A stretch of DNA of 64,000 nt, taken from positions 109,057,183 to 109,121,182 of the forward strand of contig OY998180.1 in assembly GCA_963921935.1 (NCBI GenBank). The letters run 5' to 3'. Source of the stretch: Galeruca laticollis. Lineage: Eukaryota > Arthropoda > Insecta > Coleoptera > Chrysomelidae. The position numbers were made by a program, and so were the translations under genes. Below are positions 1 through 11,120 of the stretch, piece by piece (positions within the stretch are counted from its first letter, which is position 1; every line of letters starts with the position of its first letter). The notes beneath the pieces were generated by a model, which saw only the letters and a program-made list of their open reading frames with translations, made no database searches and had not been told where the DNA came from.

Positions 1-1230
1 GATATAAACCCCATCTAACATGTGTGGGATATGATGGGGAGGACACTGTCAAATTTGCACCACCCTCCACAGACTATGGCGCAGTTAATCCACGAAGTTT
101 AAGTTGCTAACTGAGTATATGTTATCAATGGTGGTAAACTAAGTGTACTCTTCACAAGAATATAAATTTCAATATATTCCTCACATATATTTTTATACCG
201 GCATAATAAATTTAAGCGATATTGTTTCAAACAATCAACATCACAAACCCTAAATACCTGTCATCACTTAATTGTAATTACAGGCAATTACTCACACTAC
301 ACCAGGTTTGTTTGAGTCATTAAATAAACAAAAAGAGTTTGATTATTTATAGTACTTTTTGTTGGATATCCTCGTTTAAAAATATTGATATTATAGCTTC
401 CCACTGATATTAGGACTGATCTTATGTCGATTTAAAATAATTTTTAATTTTTTTTGGTAGATTTTTGGTCGATTTTGTACAAAACGACGTCTGTAACAGT
501 AGTGTTTCCAGTTTTATTAATTTTAGGAACTACTGAGACACTTTCTCATAATCTTTGGTGTTGAGCTAGAAATTTCTTGGACTGACTTGAGGCAGCGACT
601 GAGCCTACATACCGATCAGTGCAGAAAACGAATGACGTCCAGTAGCCGACATCAAAGTCTAAGATGCTGAATCACAATTAAAATAACAATAGAGCACTGT
701 TGAAATGAACATTTGGAGTCAACTGGAAGCTACTTTGGAAACATTTCTTGGGTTAAGTCATTATATGTTATTGTAGTAACTTCTGAATACCCCTTTAAAA
801 ACAAATCATAAAACATGATTTAAAACAATTTGGTATAGATTTGGTAAGTTATTTAATTAAATTAAAGCAAATTTTGCAGTAAAATGAAACAAAAGATTTA
901 CTGCGGGGTGTATTTTTCAAATAGAACATATTAACAAATATTTTACACTAATCGTCATTATGTCAAATCATCTGCCAACTGTCATATAATTGACATTGAT
1001 ATGCGTTGAGTAGAGGAAGGAAAGAGAAAGGTCATGCTTTAAAGCAAAATAGCGTGTAGCAATATATAGAAAAACTTTAAATTTTACAGCGTAAAAGAGA
1101 CTAAAATTCATTAGAAATTCGGTTCTACTTAGATATAGCTTAAGATGAATGTTGTCAACTGGGTTTGCACAAAAAGAGAACACAAAACCATAGTGAATTG
1201 GACAGTTATGATCGTCTGAAAGCATGAATT
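1..1230. other. No gene recognised
   Basis: AT-rich sequence without a recognisable coding region. A GC-richer patch near 600-660 has a short open stretch on the minus strand, but I do not recognise its translation and see no supporting splice or repeat context. Confidence 0.5.
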
Positions 1231-1535
1231 TAGCCGTCCAACGCCGTAGTACAATTATGTTGGATACTACAAAATTGAAGTATTTTTGAACATGTGTGGA
1301 CGTGCTCCGATCGCAGACAAACTGGTATCTGCCGCAGCTGAATTGGATCAGATTGGAAGCGAATTTGAAAGTGAGCGGGTGTTTTCGGCCGATTCGACAA
1401 TCAATTCACGTGTTTTATAATTAACAGAAAGAGTTGCGGCTACAAGTTTCATACTGCACCGTCGAACCGTGTATGGGCTCCACGAAATCGTACTATAAAT
1501 TGATTAAACACAATCTAACTACGGCGTTGGATGGT
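1231..1535. repeat. Inverted-repeat pair around hAT remnant
   Basis: The segment TCCAACGCCGTAGT at about 1237-1250 recurs as its reverse complement at about 1518-1531, with partial matching just outside. The two arms lie about 270 bp apart and enclose the hAT-like coding remnant. They may be termini of a deleted element. They do not resemble the CAG-type hAT end seen at 23823, so this is uncertain. Confidence 0.4.
1291..1496 (+). pseudogene. hAT transposase C-terminal remnant
   Basis: A single frame from ATG 1291 reads through about 43 codons to a TAA, then continues in the same frame for about 24 more codons to another TAA. The translation contains SERVFS followed about 20 residues later by LTERVAATSFILHR. 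This spacing fits the hAT C-terminal dimerisation domain, where SERxFS is followed by a short helix and an FLH motif. Everything upstream, including the DDE core, is missing. I infer a dead fragment of a hAT transposase. It lies between a short inverted repeat pair, so it may be the residue of a deleted element rather than a random piece. Confidence 0.55.
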
Positions 1536-1539
1536 GAGT

Positions 1540-2665
1540 GGCCGGCATAAGGCGACATTTGTTGTTATGGTTAATAAAATATTAATCAGTAAACATTTTG
1601 GTTATTTTGTGAATATAAATTTTTGATAAAACTAATGATAATGGTGTGGTACACTTTTGACCACTGCAAATAATCATTCCTAGTAAAAGTATTTATTATA
1701 TTCGTGTAGGGGTATCAATAGAAATTCCTTTTTGTGGTGCAAACTCAGTTGTGAGCAATTGTAGCTATAATCAAGTTAACGAGCCGGATGACTGCACAAT
1801 TACTGAAGAATTTCAACACAACAAATGATGTTCGCTAAAAAAGTAAAGAATCGAGAAATAAAGATGTGAAAAATATCGGAAAACAGTTAAATGGTGGTTG
1901 TGAGGTAAGTCGAAAACTTACTTTACTCCCAGTTTAGTTGCGACCCTTCGCCACGGCGAATAGCATAGTTGACTCCTCCTAAAGGGAGGGGCAGGGAAGA
2001 GGCAACACATTAACCACAAACCCAAATTTTTCAATATTTACCGATATTTGATTGTTTTTTTTTCAATTTTTGTTGCAAAATTAATTTGATGGATGCCATT
2101 CCCAGTATTATCATACCTTATTATTTCTATTCCAGGAAATAAAACCATATCATTACGAAATATTTCCACAATTCCTTAAACAATTTGTGAAAACTTATTT
2201 TCAATCACAGAAACCGATAAACAATAGTTTCTGATCTTTGAAAATTCTATAAGTTTCATTTTTGATGTCTATTTGCACATTCCCATCTTTATTTTTTATT
2301 CAAGTTTATATTTAACCTCCTACGGAATACAAGAAAGACCGCTGGGTTTTACAGTCATTGTGCAAACCACATATCCACCAACCGTCCATAAGTAATATAA
2401 TTCATGCGTCATTGAAAACTTTTTTTCGTTTCCGATGATGCAAATACATTTTTTGGGAAACAATCCTACATAAAATAGGCTTGAAGAAGTTATTTCATTT
2501 GATAACTAAAATTGGCAACAGTATAACAGACAAGTTTTAATAAAATTACAGTTGGCATAAAAGTTACCATTTTTTCTTTCTTGATATGGTTTTAGTTCTG
2601 GAGAATAGATAAACTATATTAATATTGAAATTGACTGTCTCGACCCTTACTTCGTGGAATATGCT
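1540..2665. other. No gene recognised
   Basis: AT-rich DNA with no supported ORF. A GC-richer spot near 1930-2000 has no coding or RNA signature that I can identify. Confidence 0.5.
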
Positions 2666-2666
2666 C

Positions 2667-3289
2667 ATATTAGTGTTTTTAAATGAAACTCAAGGTCTCT
2701 AGTTAATTCCACAATATAATACAAGTTATTGAAAATTCTAAAAAAAATTGACAATTGTTTCGATAAATCAATATCATCGTCAGAATGGCAGAAGTTACAT
2801 TTCATTTTATGCCTACCTGATGTTTAGTAGTTAATTTTGGCTAGACCAAGAAGTAACCTAACTTGTGATTGGCTTAATATATGTTTATAGAAAAAAGAAG
2901 AAGATGTGATATTACAAATATTGAAGCTTAGATATTATTAGCCCTATGGTGATATCCTGGATATCCTGGATATCACCATAGGATATCCTGGATATCCTGG
3001 ATATCACCATAGGGCTAATAATATCTAAGCTTCAATATTTGTAATATCACATCTTCTTCTTTTTTCTATAAACATATATTAAGCCAATCACAAGTTAGGT
3101 TACTTCTTGGTCTAGCCAAATATAACTACTAAACATCAGGTAGGCATAAAATGAAATGTAACTTCTGTCATTCTGACGATGATATTGATTTATCGAAACA
3201 ATTGTCAATTTTTTAGAATTTTCAATAACTTGTATTATATTGTGGAATTAACTAGAGACCTTGAGTTTCATTTAAAAACACTTATATTA
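2667..3289. repeat. ~620 bp near-perfect palindrome (fold-back element)
   Basis: The left arm from about 2667 and the right arm ending at about 3289 are reverse complements around a centre near 2978, with only scattered substitutions and a one-base indel visible. There is almost no spacer: the centre is made of tandem GGATATCCT-type units followed directly by their mirror image. No ORF spans it. It could be a fold-back transposon, a long-TIR MITE, or an inverted duplication. A cruciform or hairpin transcript is expected. Confidence 0.85.
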
Positions 3290-3482
3290 ATATTTATATT
3301 TATGATTTCAATACTTCTTATACCCTTCTTGAGCGATTTGTCATAAGTAAGGCTAATTTAGAATATTTCCAAATATTGTAAATATATATAAAAGTTTTTA
3401 TTTAGTGCTAATGCTAATGACTTAATTATTGTAAATGAAAAATAACATTATAATTTTAAAGCTGCAAACAGACCTTTACCTG

Positions 3483-3985
3483 ACTGGTGACACACTGGTG
3501 AAATAAGTTTCATGAAACATGTGCCTGAAACAAGTTTAGATGAAACTTTGTTTTATGCCCAAGAACACGTTCAAAATTTCAAACAGCCGTAAAGAATTAT
3601 TAAAATCAAAGACGATTCTGGGTGCATCCTGCTAACGTGATTAATATTCAATACAGTGCTAGTATTGTTGGTTCAAACAGTACAAACTGTTCCACAGTCT
3701 CTATCAATTTAATTACGAAGTCCTTCTGTTTCGGCATTCCCTTTTTAATAAAATACTTGATTGCAGGGACGGCACAGATAGATGCATACGCTCTCGAGTA
3801 CACAAACAACAACAAAGCGAAATAATTTATCGCAAAACACTGCACGTTCTGTTTTATGAAATTTGTTCACGAAACAGTTTTTGTTTTCCTGTTTCAGAAA
3901 CGCCAGTGTGTTGCGTCTAATATGAATACATGCGTTGTGCGATAATAATAAATTAGGATACATTACAAGTAACAGATGCACAGTC
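3483..3985. repeat. Dispersed repeat, longer copy
   Basis: Both ends of this ~500 bp segment recur in reverse orientation near 8097-8190. The left end contains CACTGGTGAAATAAG and the right end contains GGATACATTACAAGTAAC. Internal blocks near 3487-3512 and 3880-3920 are partly inverse to one another (GACACACTGG against CCAGTGTGTTGCGTC). It is most likely a non-autonomous DNA transposon. The short ORFs inside show no coding signature. Confidence 0.5.
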
Positions 3986-4245
3986 AATCAGAGTGCGCGA
4001 TTTCTCTTATATCAAACTGCAACCTAATTGTTGTCCGAAAACATTCGTTTTTAACGGAAAATGTTTCTAATTTGAACCTAACATTTTACTTTGGCTGTTT
4101 GAGTGGTCTTGTGAAATATATTCTTAAATTCATTTATTTTTTAATATTGTAAAACAGCAATTATTCTTGCTAATTAATTAAATTTACCTTACAGTTAATC
4201 TTAGAAATTGGTACTCGAGAAATTATTATAGAACAATTGATAAAT

Positions 4246-4630
4246 ATGGACAAAGACAGGTATGTAATAAAAAAATTTTTAGTTATGGTAAAATATTACT
4301 ATTATTATTAATGCGTTAGGGAGAACGAACTGACTTGTTCAATATGCCAGGTGAAATTTGCTTCCAAAGGAGTAAAGAACCAGCATATTAAAAAAATTCA
4401 CTCAGGCTTAAATGATGAAACGACACCAATGAAGAAAGATAACCTTTGTCCAATATGCACAACAAAATAGACATTTAATTCGTATGATGAATTAAATAAA
4501 CATTAGAATGATAATCACAATATTACTGTCAAAGAATCCGTTTTAAAGGTTAGTAACTTTGAGGAATTTAAAGTGTGGCAATCACAGGAGAAGAGGGAAG
4601 TAAACTGTTTGTTCTTCAACTAATAAATTC
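4246..4630 (+). pseudogene. Degenerate C2H2 zinc-finger gene, two exons
   Basis: An ATG at 4246 opens a five-codon exon ending in AG|GTATGT. A 60 bp AT-rich intron ends in GCGTTAG, and joining restores frame into a zinc finger beginning CSICQVKF, with spacing C-x2-C-x12-H-x4-H. A second finger beginning CPICTTK follows but contains two in-frame stops. After it comes a FEEFKVW motif, reminiscent of the region following zinc fingers in some transposon-derived arthropod proteins. The retained intron argues against a processed copy. I infer a dead gene, probably of mobile-element origin; the family is not identified. Confidence 0.5.
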
Positions 4631-4639
4631 AAAAATGGG

Positions 4640-6300
4640 AGACGAAGAATAGGCATAATGACAGTATTAAGGAATCAAAAAGTAAACGGTTTTAGAGAAA
4701 AATATGTGATGAAAGGATTCTGAAAAATGACCTAGTTTCAATATAAACATTTAGATTAATAATATTTTCAGGAAAATAAAAGTATAAAATAGTGCAATCG
4801 GCCATGTTATTCGAAACACCAATCACAGCGAATGATGTCACGCCTAAGTAAATATCAATCACCTCCGTGACTGTTGCTTGAATTTTTGTTGTGATTACAC
4901 ATTTCGATCGATTTCTACATCATATCTCAAGTTAATTTGTTGTTAATTCGTGTTTTGTGATTAAAATAAAATAACTAAGAATCATCTACGATGGAACAAG
5001 GTTCTATTATAATCATGTTTAAAAAACCATTCGATTTTCCTACAAAAGATTTGTTTCAAATTAGTTCGTTCTTAAATATTAGACAGATATATGTAAAGAC
5101 ACTTTTAATGAATTGGTATATGAAAAAAAAATTTCACTAATGCATTACCTCATAATTATTTCACAAGAAATTTTAGTAACGATAATGCCTATTCTTTTAG
5201 TACAAAGTCTAGATTGGGGAGAGATACTTTTTACATTACATTAATATATTTATAAATTTTATCGATACTAATATTAGAAATTTAGAACGTGTTAATGTTT
5301 TTAAGAAACATTCTGTTGAATGGATTAAACTTAACTATGACCAAATTAATAATGAGAAAAGTAATCAGGAAAAAACTTATTCTCACCTTGCATCGCTTTT
5401 TTGGACCGGTGCCGTTAGGGGGGAATCATAGATTCATAAATTTATGAAAATTTCTAAAATATTAAGAAAGTTTAATACGTTTTTTGGTTTTGTTTTATAA
5501 TAGTATAGCATTATATATTACATATGTAAGTCATTAATTTTGTTATCTTTTGAGCCACACACAAGAATTTTCTTACGTGGCAATAGAAAATGTATTTTTT
5601 GGATGTGTATTTTGGTACTTAATAAAAAAAGTTTCAATTTCAATTAAGGCAAATAGCTCTAATTTGCCTAGAATTATTTAGTTGATATCGAGAGCGTTTC
5701 TTGCATCAAATAAAGACTTTTGCTCGTCTGAATTAAGAAATGTGAAAACTTCCTTGTAAGTACATTATTATCAATATTTAGCACTAAATAAAATGTAATG
5801 CACACAAGCCTTTTTTAAACTTATGTCATAAGTTATTTTTGAGGTTAGCTAACTAGCAGATTGTCCTAATCTATTTATTAAAATAAAATGAATAAAGTTT
5901 TCCAAGTAAAACTGTTATGTGTCCAGAAACATTAAACCAACATCAGCCGACATTGGACCGGACTTTTGGTTACTCGAAAAGCGGAGCTCCAGGAATAAAT
6001 TAGATGAGTACCCTTTCATTTTTCAAGTGATGGTGTGTAAGCTCCTTCAATCTTATCAAAGGTCAACCTATCAATAACATCAAATATTTTTGCAGTACAC
6101 AATTAGGTACAGTCCGTTTTATCAATTATCTTTTTATCATCAGGCAATATGGTGATTAATCACATGATGAGGAGTTATGGACACAGAGGTTAACAAATGC
6201 TGAAGAAATTAATATTGTGGGATAATTGGCTGCTGGAGTTTGAATAAACATGATATTACAGCATGCAAGGACAATTGAAAATGGGAACGAATAAATGTTA
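4640..6300. other. No gene recognised
   Basis: Strongly AT-rich DNA with no supported coding frame, inverted repeat or tandem repeat apart from the array that starts near 6300. Confidence 0.5.
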
Positions 6301-7515
6301 CAAAAAGAGGAGCCTAATTAAACAGAAGATATAATATTGACAAGAAGGCAATAAGCGATTCTGTTTTAGGTCCATCATCGAGCTGTGACAAGAAGCCTAC
6401 TGATGAATTATTCATTAATGAACTGTCTTACAGTAAGCAGTATTACCAGAATGATGTGTTATCCAATTTATCCAGGAGACTGCAAATAAAAATGATAATA
6501 CTGCACCTCCACATAATTTTAATGAAAGAAGAGAAGCAATGAAACTTAAAATGCAATTAAATTGAGGTGTTCATGGATTTTTCATTTATAGTTCATCTTG
6601 GCAGAATGGTGCAATTTTAGTAGGATCTTTGATGAAAATAAATTTAATATTTTGGCAAATGGATGATCAACTTGAAAAGTGGAAGAGGAACCTGAAAGAA
6701 ACTGCAAAAAGAGGAGCCTAATTAAACAGAAGATATAATATTGACAAGAAGGCAATAAGCGATTCTGTTTTAGGTCCATCATCGAGCTGTGACAAGAAGC
6801 CTACTGATGAATTATTCATTAATGAACTGTCTTACAGTAAGCAGTATTACCAGAATGATGTGTTATCCAATTTATCCAGGAGACTGCAAATAAAAATGAT
6901 AATACTGCACCTCCACATAATTTTAATGAAAGAAGAGAAGCAATGAAACTTAAAATGCAATTAAATTGAGGTGTTCATGGATTTTTCATTTATAGTTCAT
7001 CTTGGCAGAATGGTGCAATTTTAGTAGGATCTTTGATGAAAATAAATTTAATGTTTTGGCAAATGGATGATCAACTTGAAAAGTGGAAGAGGAACCTGAA
7101 AGAAACAGCAAAAAGAGGAGCCTAATTAAACAGAAGATATAATATTGACAAGAAGGCAATAAGCGATTCTGTTTTAGGTCCATCATCGAGCTGTGACAAG
7201 AAGCCTACTGATGAATTATTCATTAATGAACTGTCTTACAGTAAGCAGTATTACCAGAATGATGTGTTATCCAATTTATCCAGGAGACTGCAAATAAAAA
7301 TGATAATACTGCACCTCCACATAATTTTAAAAAAAAGAAGAGAAGCAATGAAACTTAAAATGCAATTAAATTGAGGTGTTTATGGATTTTTCATTTATAG
7401 TTCATCTTGGCAGAATGGTGCAATTTTAGTAGGATCTTTGATGAAAATAAATTTAATATTTTGGCAAATGGATGATCAACTTGAAAAGTGGAAGAGGAAC
7501 CTGAAAGAAACTGCA
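6300..7515. repeat. Three-copy 404 bp tandem repeat
   Basis: Three head-to-tail copies of a ~404 bp unit begin near 6304, 6708 and 7112, each starting with CAAAAAGAGGAGCCTAATT. Copies differ only by isolated substitutions, so the amplification is recent compared with the rest of the decayed neighbourhood. The same short minus-strand ORF (66 aa) recurs at 6582-6782 and 6986-7186 as a by-product. The plus-strand translation contains several stops and matches no family I know. After the third copy the sequence diverges near 7520. Confidence 0.9.
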
Positions 7516-7559
7516 AAAAAAGGAAACTTGAGAAAAGAAGAATTAAAGAAATTTAATTA

Positions 7560-8430
7560 ATGAATCGTTTTTATTATTTAATATATTAGATACGCATTTT
7601 TTTGTTAAGGGAAAACCTATTGACAAATTGAACAGAAAAAATTAAGCAATGGCTTTTATGATGATTTTTTTAAATTATAATTAAGTGCTTAATAATTTTT
7701 TATCATTTTCATTAAATAAACTATTTACTATTTTTGTGTCTCATTTTTATTAATTGCAATCCTTAACAAAGATTTATCCGAGGCACATTAAAATGTCCAG
7801 TACTTTTTTTCATAAAATAAGTAGTTTAAAATAAAAACATTTTTAACGTTATTTTGCTGTTGAGTTTTTATATTTGTTTAAAATTCGTAATTTTTTTTTA
7901 TTTGTTGAGGTAGGCACATTATAGAATTACTTCTTGTAGTTTAAAAATATGCAAAAAGTTCTTGTAGTTTAAAAATATGCAAAAAGTTGTAAGTTGGACA
8001 CTATTATGTGCTAAATACACTAATTCGATTTAAATTTGGTGCCTGAGAATTTAAACTTTGTGCAGAATAGGCCCCGCCTAACGCACACATTGGCTGTGCA
8101 TATGTTACTTGTAATGTATCCTAAGCAAATTTCCTGTTTCTTACAATACGTTTCATAAATCTTATTTCACCAGTGAGTCACCGGCCTAACACACAAACTT
8201 TATACATTCTATCTTTTTCTACTGACAGTATAAATGCATACTTATGCATGTCTTTTAAGTAATGACATACCTTCTGTTGGATGCCTTTTTATGAACTCAT
8301 AATGTTGAAGAGAGATAGCACCAAACAGCATTTTATCATTTGCATTCAGATACATTCGATAAAATCGGTTTTTTTCAAAGCCCCTAATATGTTATTATTA
8401 TTTTATGGAGAGTAACTTCATATTTATGAT
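7560..8430. other. No gene; small duplications only
   Basis: AT-rich DNA. A 28 bp block (CTTGTAGTTTAAAAATATGC plus eight bases) is directly duplicated at about 7933-7988. The shortened dispersed repeat at 8097-8190 is listed separately. Confidence 0.6.
8097..8190. repeat. Dispersed repeat, internally deleted inverse copy
   Basis: Read on the minus strand, this segment begins with the left end and finishes with the right end of the 3483-3985 repeat, but about 400 bp of the interior is missing. The pattern is typical of a non-autonomous transposon family with internal deletion derivatives. Confidence 0.5.
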
Positions 8431-8440
8431 ATACAAGGTT

Positions 8441-8915
8441 ATTATAAATGATGGACCCATTTTTAAAAATTCGTATTTATTAAAATATCAATCCAAAATC
8501 AACAATATTTGTAGCCATGAAAAGAGGAAGTTTTTTTAGTGCATTATAAACGTTCAATGTATCCACCGTTTGATGCATGACAAAAATCTACAGGGTAGCC
8601 AAACTCGTCCCACACAAGAGAAAACATATCTGCTGTTACTGAGTGTATGGCAGCAGTGATACGGTTCCGCAGATCGTTCAAAGTTGTTGGTAGAGGCGGG
8701 ACGTAAACAGCTTCCTTGATATAACCCCATAAGAAATAGTCACATGGGGTGAGGTCAGGAGATCTCGGTGGCCAGAAGTGTAGAGCCAGATCTTCATTTT
8801 CCGTGCGACTTATCCAGCGCTGAGGAAAGAATTCATTCAAAAAGCCACGTACCGCGAGGTGCCCATGGAGCGGTGCTCCAATCTGTTGGTAATTGAAGTA
8901 CTGTGAATCTTCCAT
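8441..8915 (-). pseudogene. Tc1/mariner-related transposase, C-terminal half
   Basis: A 123-codon frame (8915 to 8544) encodes the end of a DDE transposase: GAPLHGHLAVRGFLN, then WPPRSPDLTPCDYFLWGY, then a C-terminal segment ending in NGGYIERL. The WPPRSPDLTPxDYFLWGY block is the hallmark of IS630/Tc1/mariner-related proteins that carry an N-terminal DUF4817 helix-turn-helix domain in insects. The N-terminal half and first catalytic Asp are absent. Position 8884 reads QQIGAPLHG where the family usually has QQDGAP, so the second catalytic Asp appears replaced by Ile. The 3-prime flank at 8441-8470 resembles a terminal sequence seen again near 23715-23790. Confidence 0.8.
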
Positions 8916-8959
8916 AGCTTGAGGGAACTACCATTGTTTCAACATATCCAGGTACGTTA

Positions 8960-10200
8960 TTCTAGTTACAGTTGTTCCCGTAAAGAACCAGTTGATGTAT
9001 CCAGCATATGATTTCACATTATGTAACGAGGCTATTCGTTTTCACTCTACATTTTTTATTCTAATACTTGAAAAAATTTCAGAAAATATTTTTTAATTTG
9101 TTTAATACCAAAAATTTCGAAAAACTGAACAAAAAAATGGATTCCTCTTAAATACATGGTACTGCATAATTTTTTCCATACATTAACAGTAAACAAAAAT
9201 TTCTAATTTTTCGGTAAGAACTGCAAAATTTTTGAAAATGTTTCAACATGCTTCCATAAAAAATCTATAATTCCGAAACTATTTTATATATCGATTCTTT
9301 TCTTACGCCATTCGATAGAGGAAAGATGCGTCTTAATTACTGACCATATTTGAATTCTTCCATTTTATATTTGTAGAAAATATATAGGGTTAAAGTTGGA
9401 GAATATTTTTTTAAAATTGCATTAAAAAAATTTGTAGTAACTAGTCTATGCAATGGACAGACTCAAATTGGTGAAAATCCAAAGAGCAGGGTTAAAAAAA
9501 TACAACATCTTTCCATCGATAATATAAACCGGGTTATAGAAAATTAAAGTCGAACTTATTTTGCAATTACGATTCCGAAGGGTCTTTTTGCAATGAAAAT
9601 AAAATTATTCTGATGAAATTTTGCATAGGGAGTTTTTTGATACGAGGATTCCAAAAAAAATCTGTTGATCGAGAACAAAAATTTTTCTGGCAGAAAATTG
9701 AGAAAAATTTATGAAAATGGGATTTTCCGGAAAGCTATATATAAGATTTTGCTCATTAACGAACTTAGCTTCAGTTTTCACGTTCTGAACCTACATATAA
9801 AATTTTATTAAAAAATTCGGTCGCGTTTTTGAGTTATCGTGTTGACAGTCCGACCGACATTTTAATTGGTTTCTTGGACTCGTGCAGTTCCAATCGTATC
9901 TCGAAACTTCCCTTATATACATATATTACATATGATATACATAAGGTGAAGTAAAAAAGTCCATAAACCTTTGAACATTGTGTCTGTTGACTTTTCCCCT
10001 TAGGGAAAAGTTGCTTCTTCGTTAAAAATTATATGCTGTAGAAACGCGTGATCCTTCATAATTTCTATCACATAAGTACAAAATTCGAAACACTACTCTT
10101 TGTCATTATGAACTTTATTCATTGAAATACAATATATAATAATATAATGTAAATTAATGCATGCATTACAGATGATGAATAAAGAAATAATCGATAAGTG
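8960..10200. other. No gene recognised
   Basis: AT-rich DNA between two fragments of the same transposon family. I see no coding frame or clear repeat. It may be decayed transposon interior. Confidence 0.45.
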
Positions 10201-10205
10201 ATCAA

Positions 10206-10571
10206 TCACTTGTTTCGATATTTGTCATTAGGGTTAATACCCTGCACAAGTTGTAATCGGTACGGCTTGTACAGCGAACGTCGTCTCAGAACTTTCCGTG
10301 CAGTTGGTTGGGGTATTCCAAGTTCTCTACTAGCTCTATTGGTAGACTTACTTCGGCTGTGAACAAAACTTTCTTCAATACGTCTGACATCATCCTCAGA
10401 CAGACGCGGTCGGCCTGTGCTTTTTGTTTTACACACACTTCCAATCTGTTGAAACTGCTTAAACGAACGGCTAATGGATTTTCTAGTTGGTATTTGGTAC
10501 TCACTTTTTGCGAACTCAAGCAGGCAGATAACCTTGTGCTCCACAGTAGTCATTTCACTCACAACTGACAC
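10206..10571 (-). pseudogene. Transposase N-terminal HTH domain (DUF4817-like)
   Basis: A 121-codon frame encodes a helix-turn-helix region of the DUF4817 type. It contains PTRKSISRSFKQFQQIGSV, then TGRPRLSEDDVRRIEESF, then SRELGIPQPTARKVLRRR and YRLQLVQ. This is the normal N-terminal DNA-binding part of the insect transposase family whose C-terminal half is found at 8544-8915. The frame stops after NPNDKYRNK, before the catalytic core. Immediately on the other side of its start codon, on the opposite strand, is a C-terminal piece of the same protein family, so the locus is a rearranged element. Confidence 0.8.
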
Positions 10572-10596
10572 TTAAACAAAACGGCGGGAACCGTAT

Positions 10597-10780
10597 CACT
10601 GCTGCCGTGCACTCAGTAACAGCAGATATGTTTTCTCGTGCGTGGGAAGAGTTTGGCTAACGCGTAGATTTTTGTCGTGCATCAAACGGTGGACACATTG
10701 AACATTCATAATGTATTTAAAAAAACTTTGAAACTCCCTCTTTTCATGTCTACAAAGATTGTTAATTTTAGATTTGTACT
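10597..10780 (+). pseudogene. Transposase C-terminal tail, inverted
   Basis: The plus strand translates to AVHSVTADMFSRAWEEFG, a TAA, then VDFCRASNGGHIEHS and a stop. This is clearly homologous to the C-terminus encoded at 8544-8650 on the minus strand. The downstream 3-prime sequence also matches (a CCCTCTTTTCATG block). It therefore represents the 3-prime end of the same family, placed head to head with the N-terminal fragment at 10206-10571. Confidence 0.75.
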
Positions 10781-10917
10781 TTTTTTGTGTGTTTTGGCCG
10801 AAGGACATAGTCCATTTAGCCATGAGCTGCAGTACTAAAAAGACCACAAAATATATTAACTGTAAGAATCAACTTGGATAGGTTAGGGATATACACACCC
10901 AGGGGTCTTTCAGGGTG

Positions 10918-11101
10918 AATGATGTTTTCGAACTTCGAGAAGGACTTTTTAAAAACGAACTACACACTTGAGACGTTTATTAAGTACATTTAACAATACA
11001 ATCCAATATTTATTTTGGTACAATGATATTTATATGTTTTATAATATGCTTATGGCACAAAATGCATTACTGCATAATAAACAATATCCATTGACGTAAC
11101 T
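10918..11101 (-). repeat. 3-prime LTR of gypsy element
   Basis: 184 bp, identical by eye to 18531-18714. It is unusually short for a gypsy LTR. It contains two AATAAA-type polyadenylation motifs on the minus strand. Confidence 0.95.
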
Positions 11102-11112
11102 CCTCCGCCCTA
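11102..11112 (-). other. Polypurine tract of gypsy element
   Basis: On the minus strand, AGGGCGGAGG immediately precedes the 3-prime LTR start. This is the expected position for plus-strand DNA priming. Confidence 0.7.
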
Positions 11113-11120
11113 GGAGAGAA

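Noticed and set aside
2941..3015. Possible CRISPR-like array at palindrome centre
   Set aside because: Short GGATATCCT units without spacers in a eukaryotic fold-back repeat; not CRISPR.
3622..3987. Overlapping small ORFs on both strands
   Set aside because: They lie inside a dispersed non-coding repeat and show no domain.
6582..7186. Repeated 66-codon minus-strand ORF
   Set aside because: Present only because the 404 bp unit is duplicated; the third copy and other frames do not support coding.
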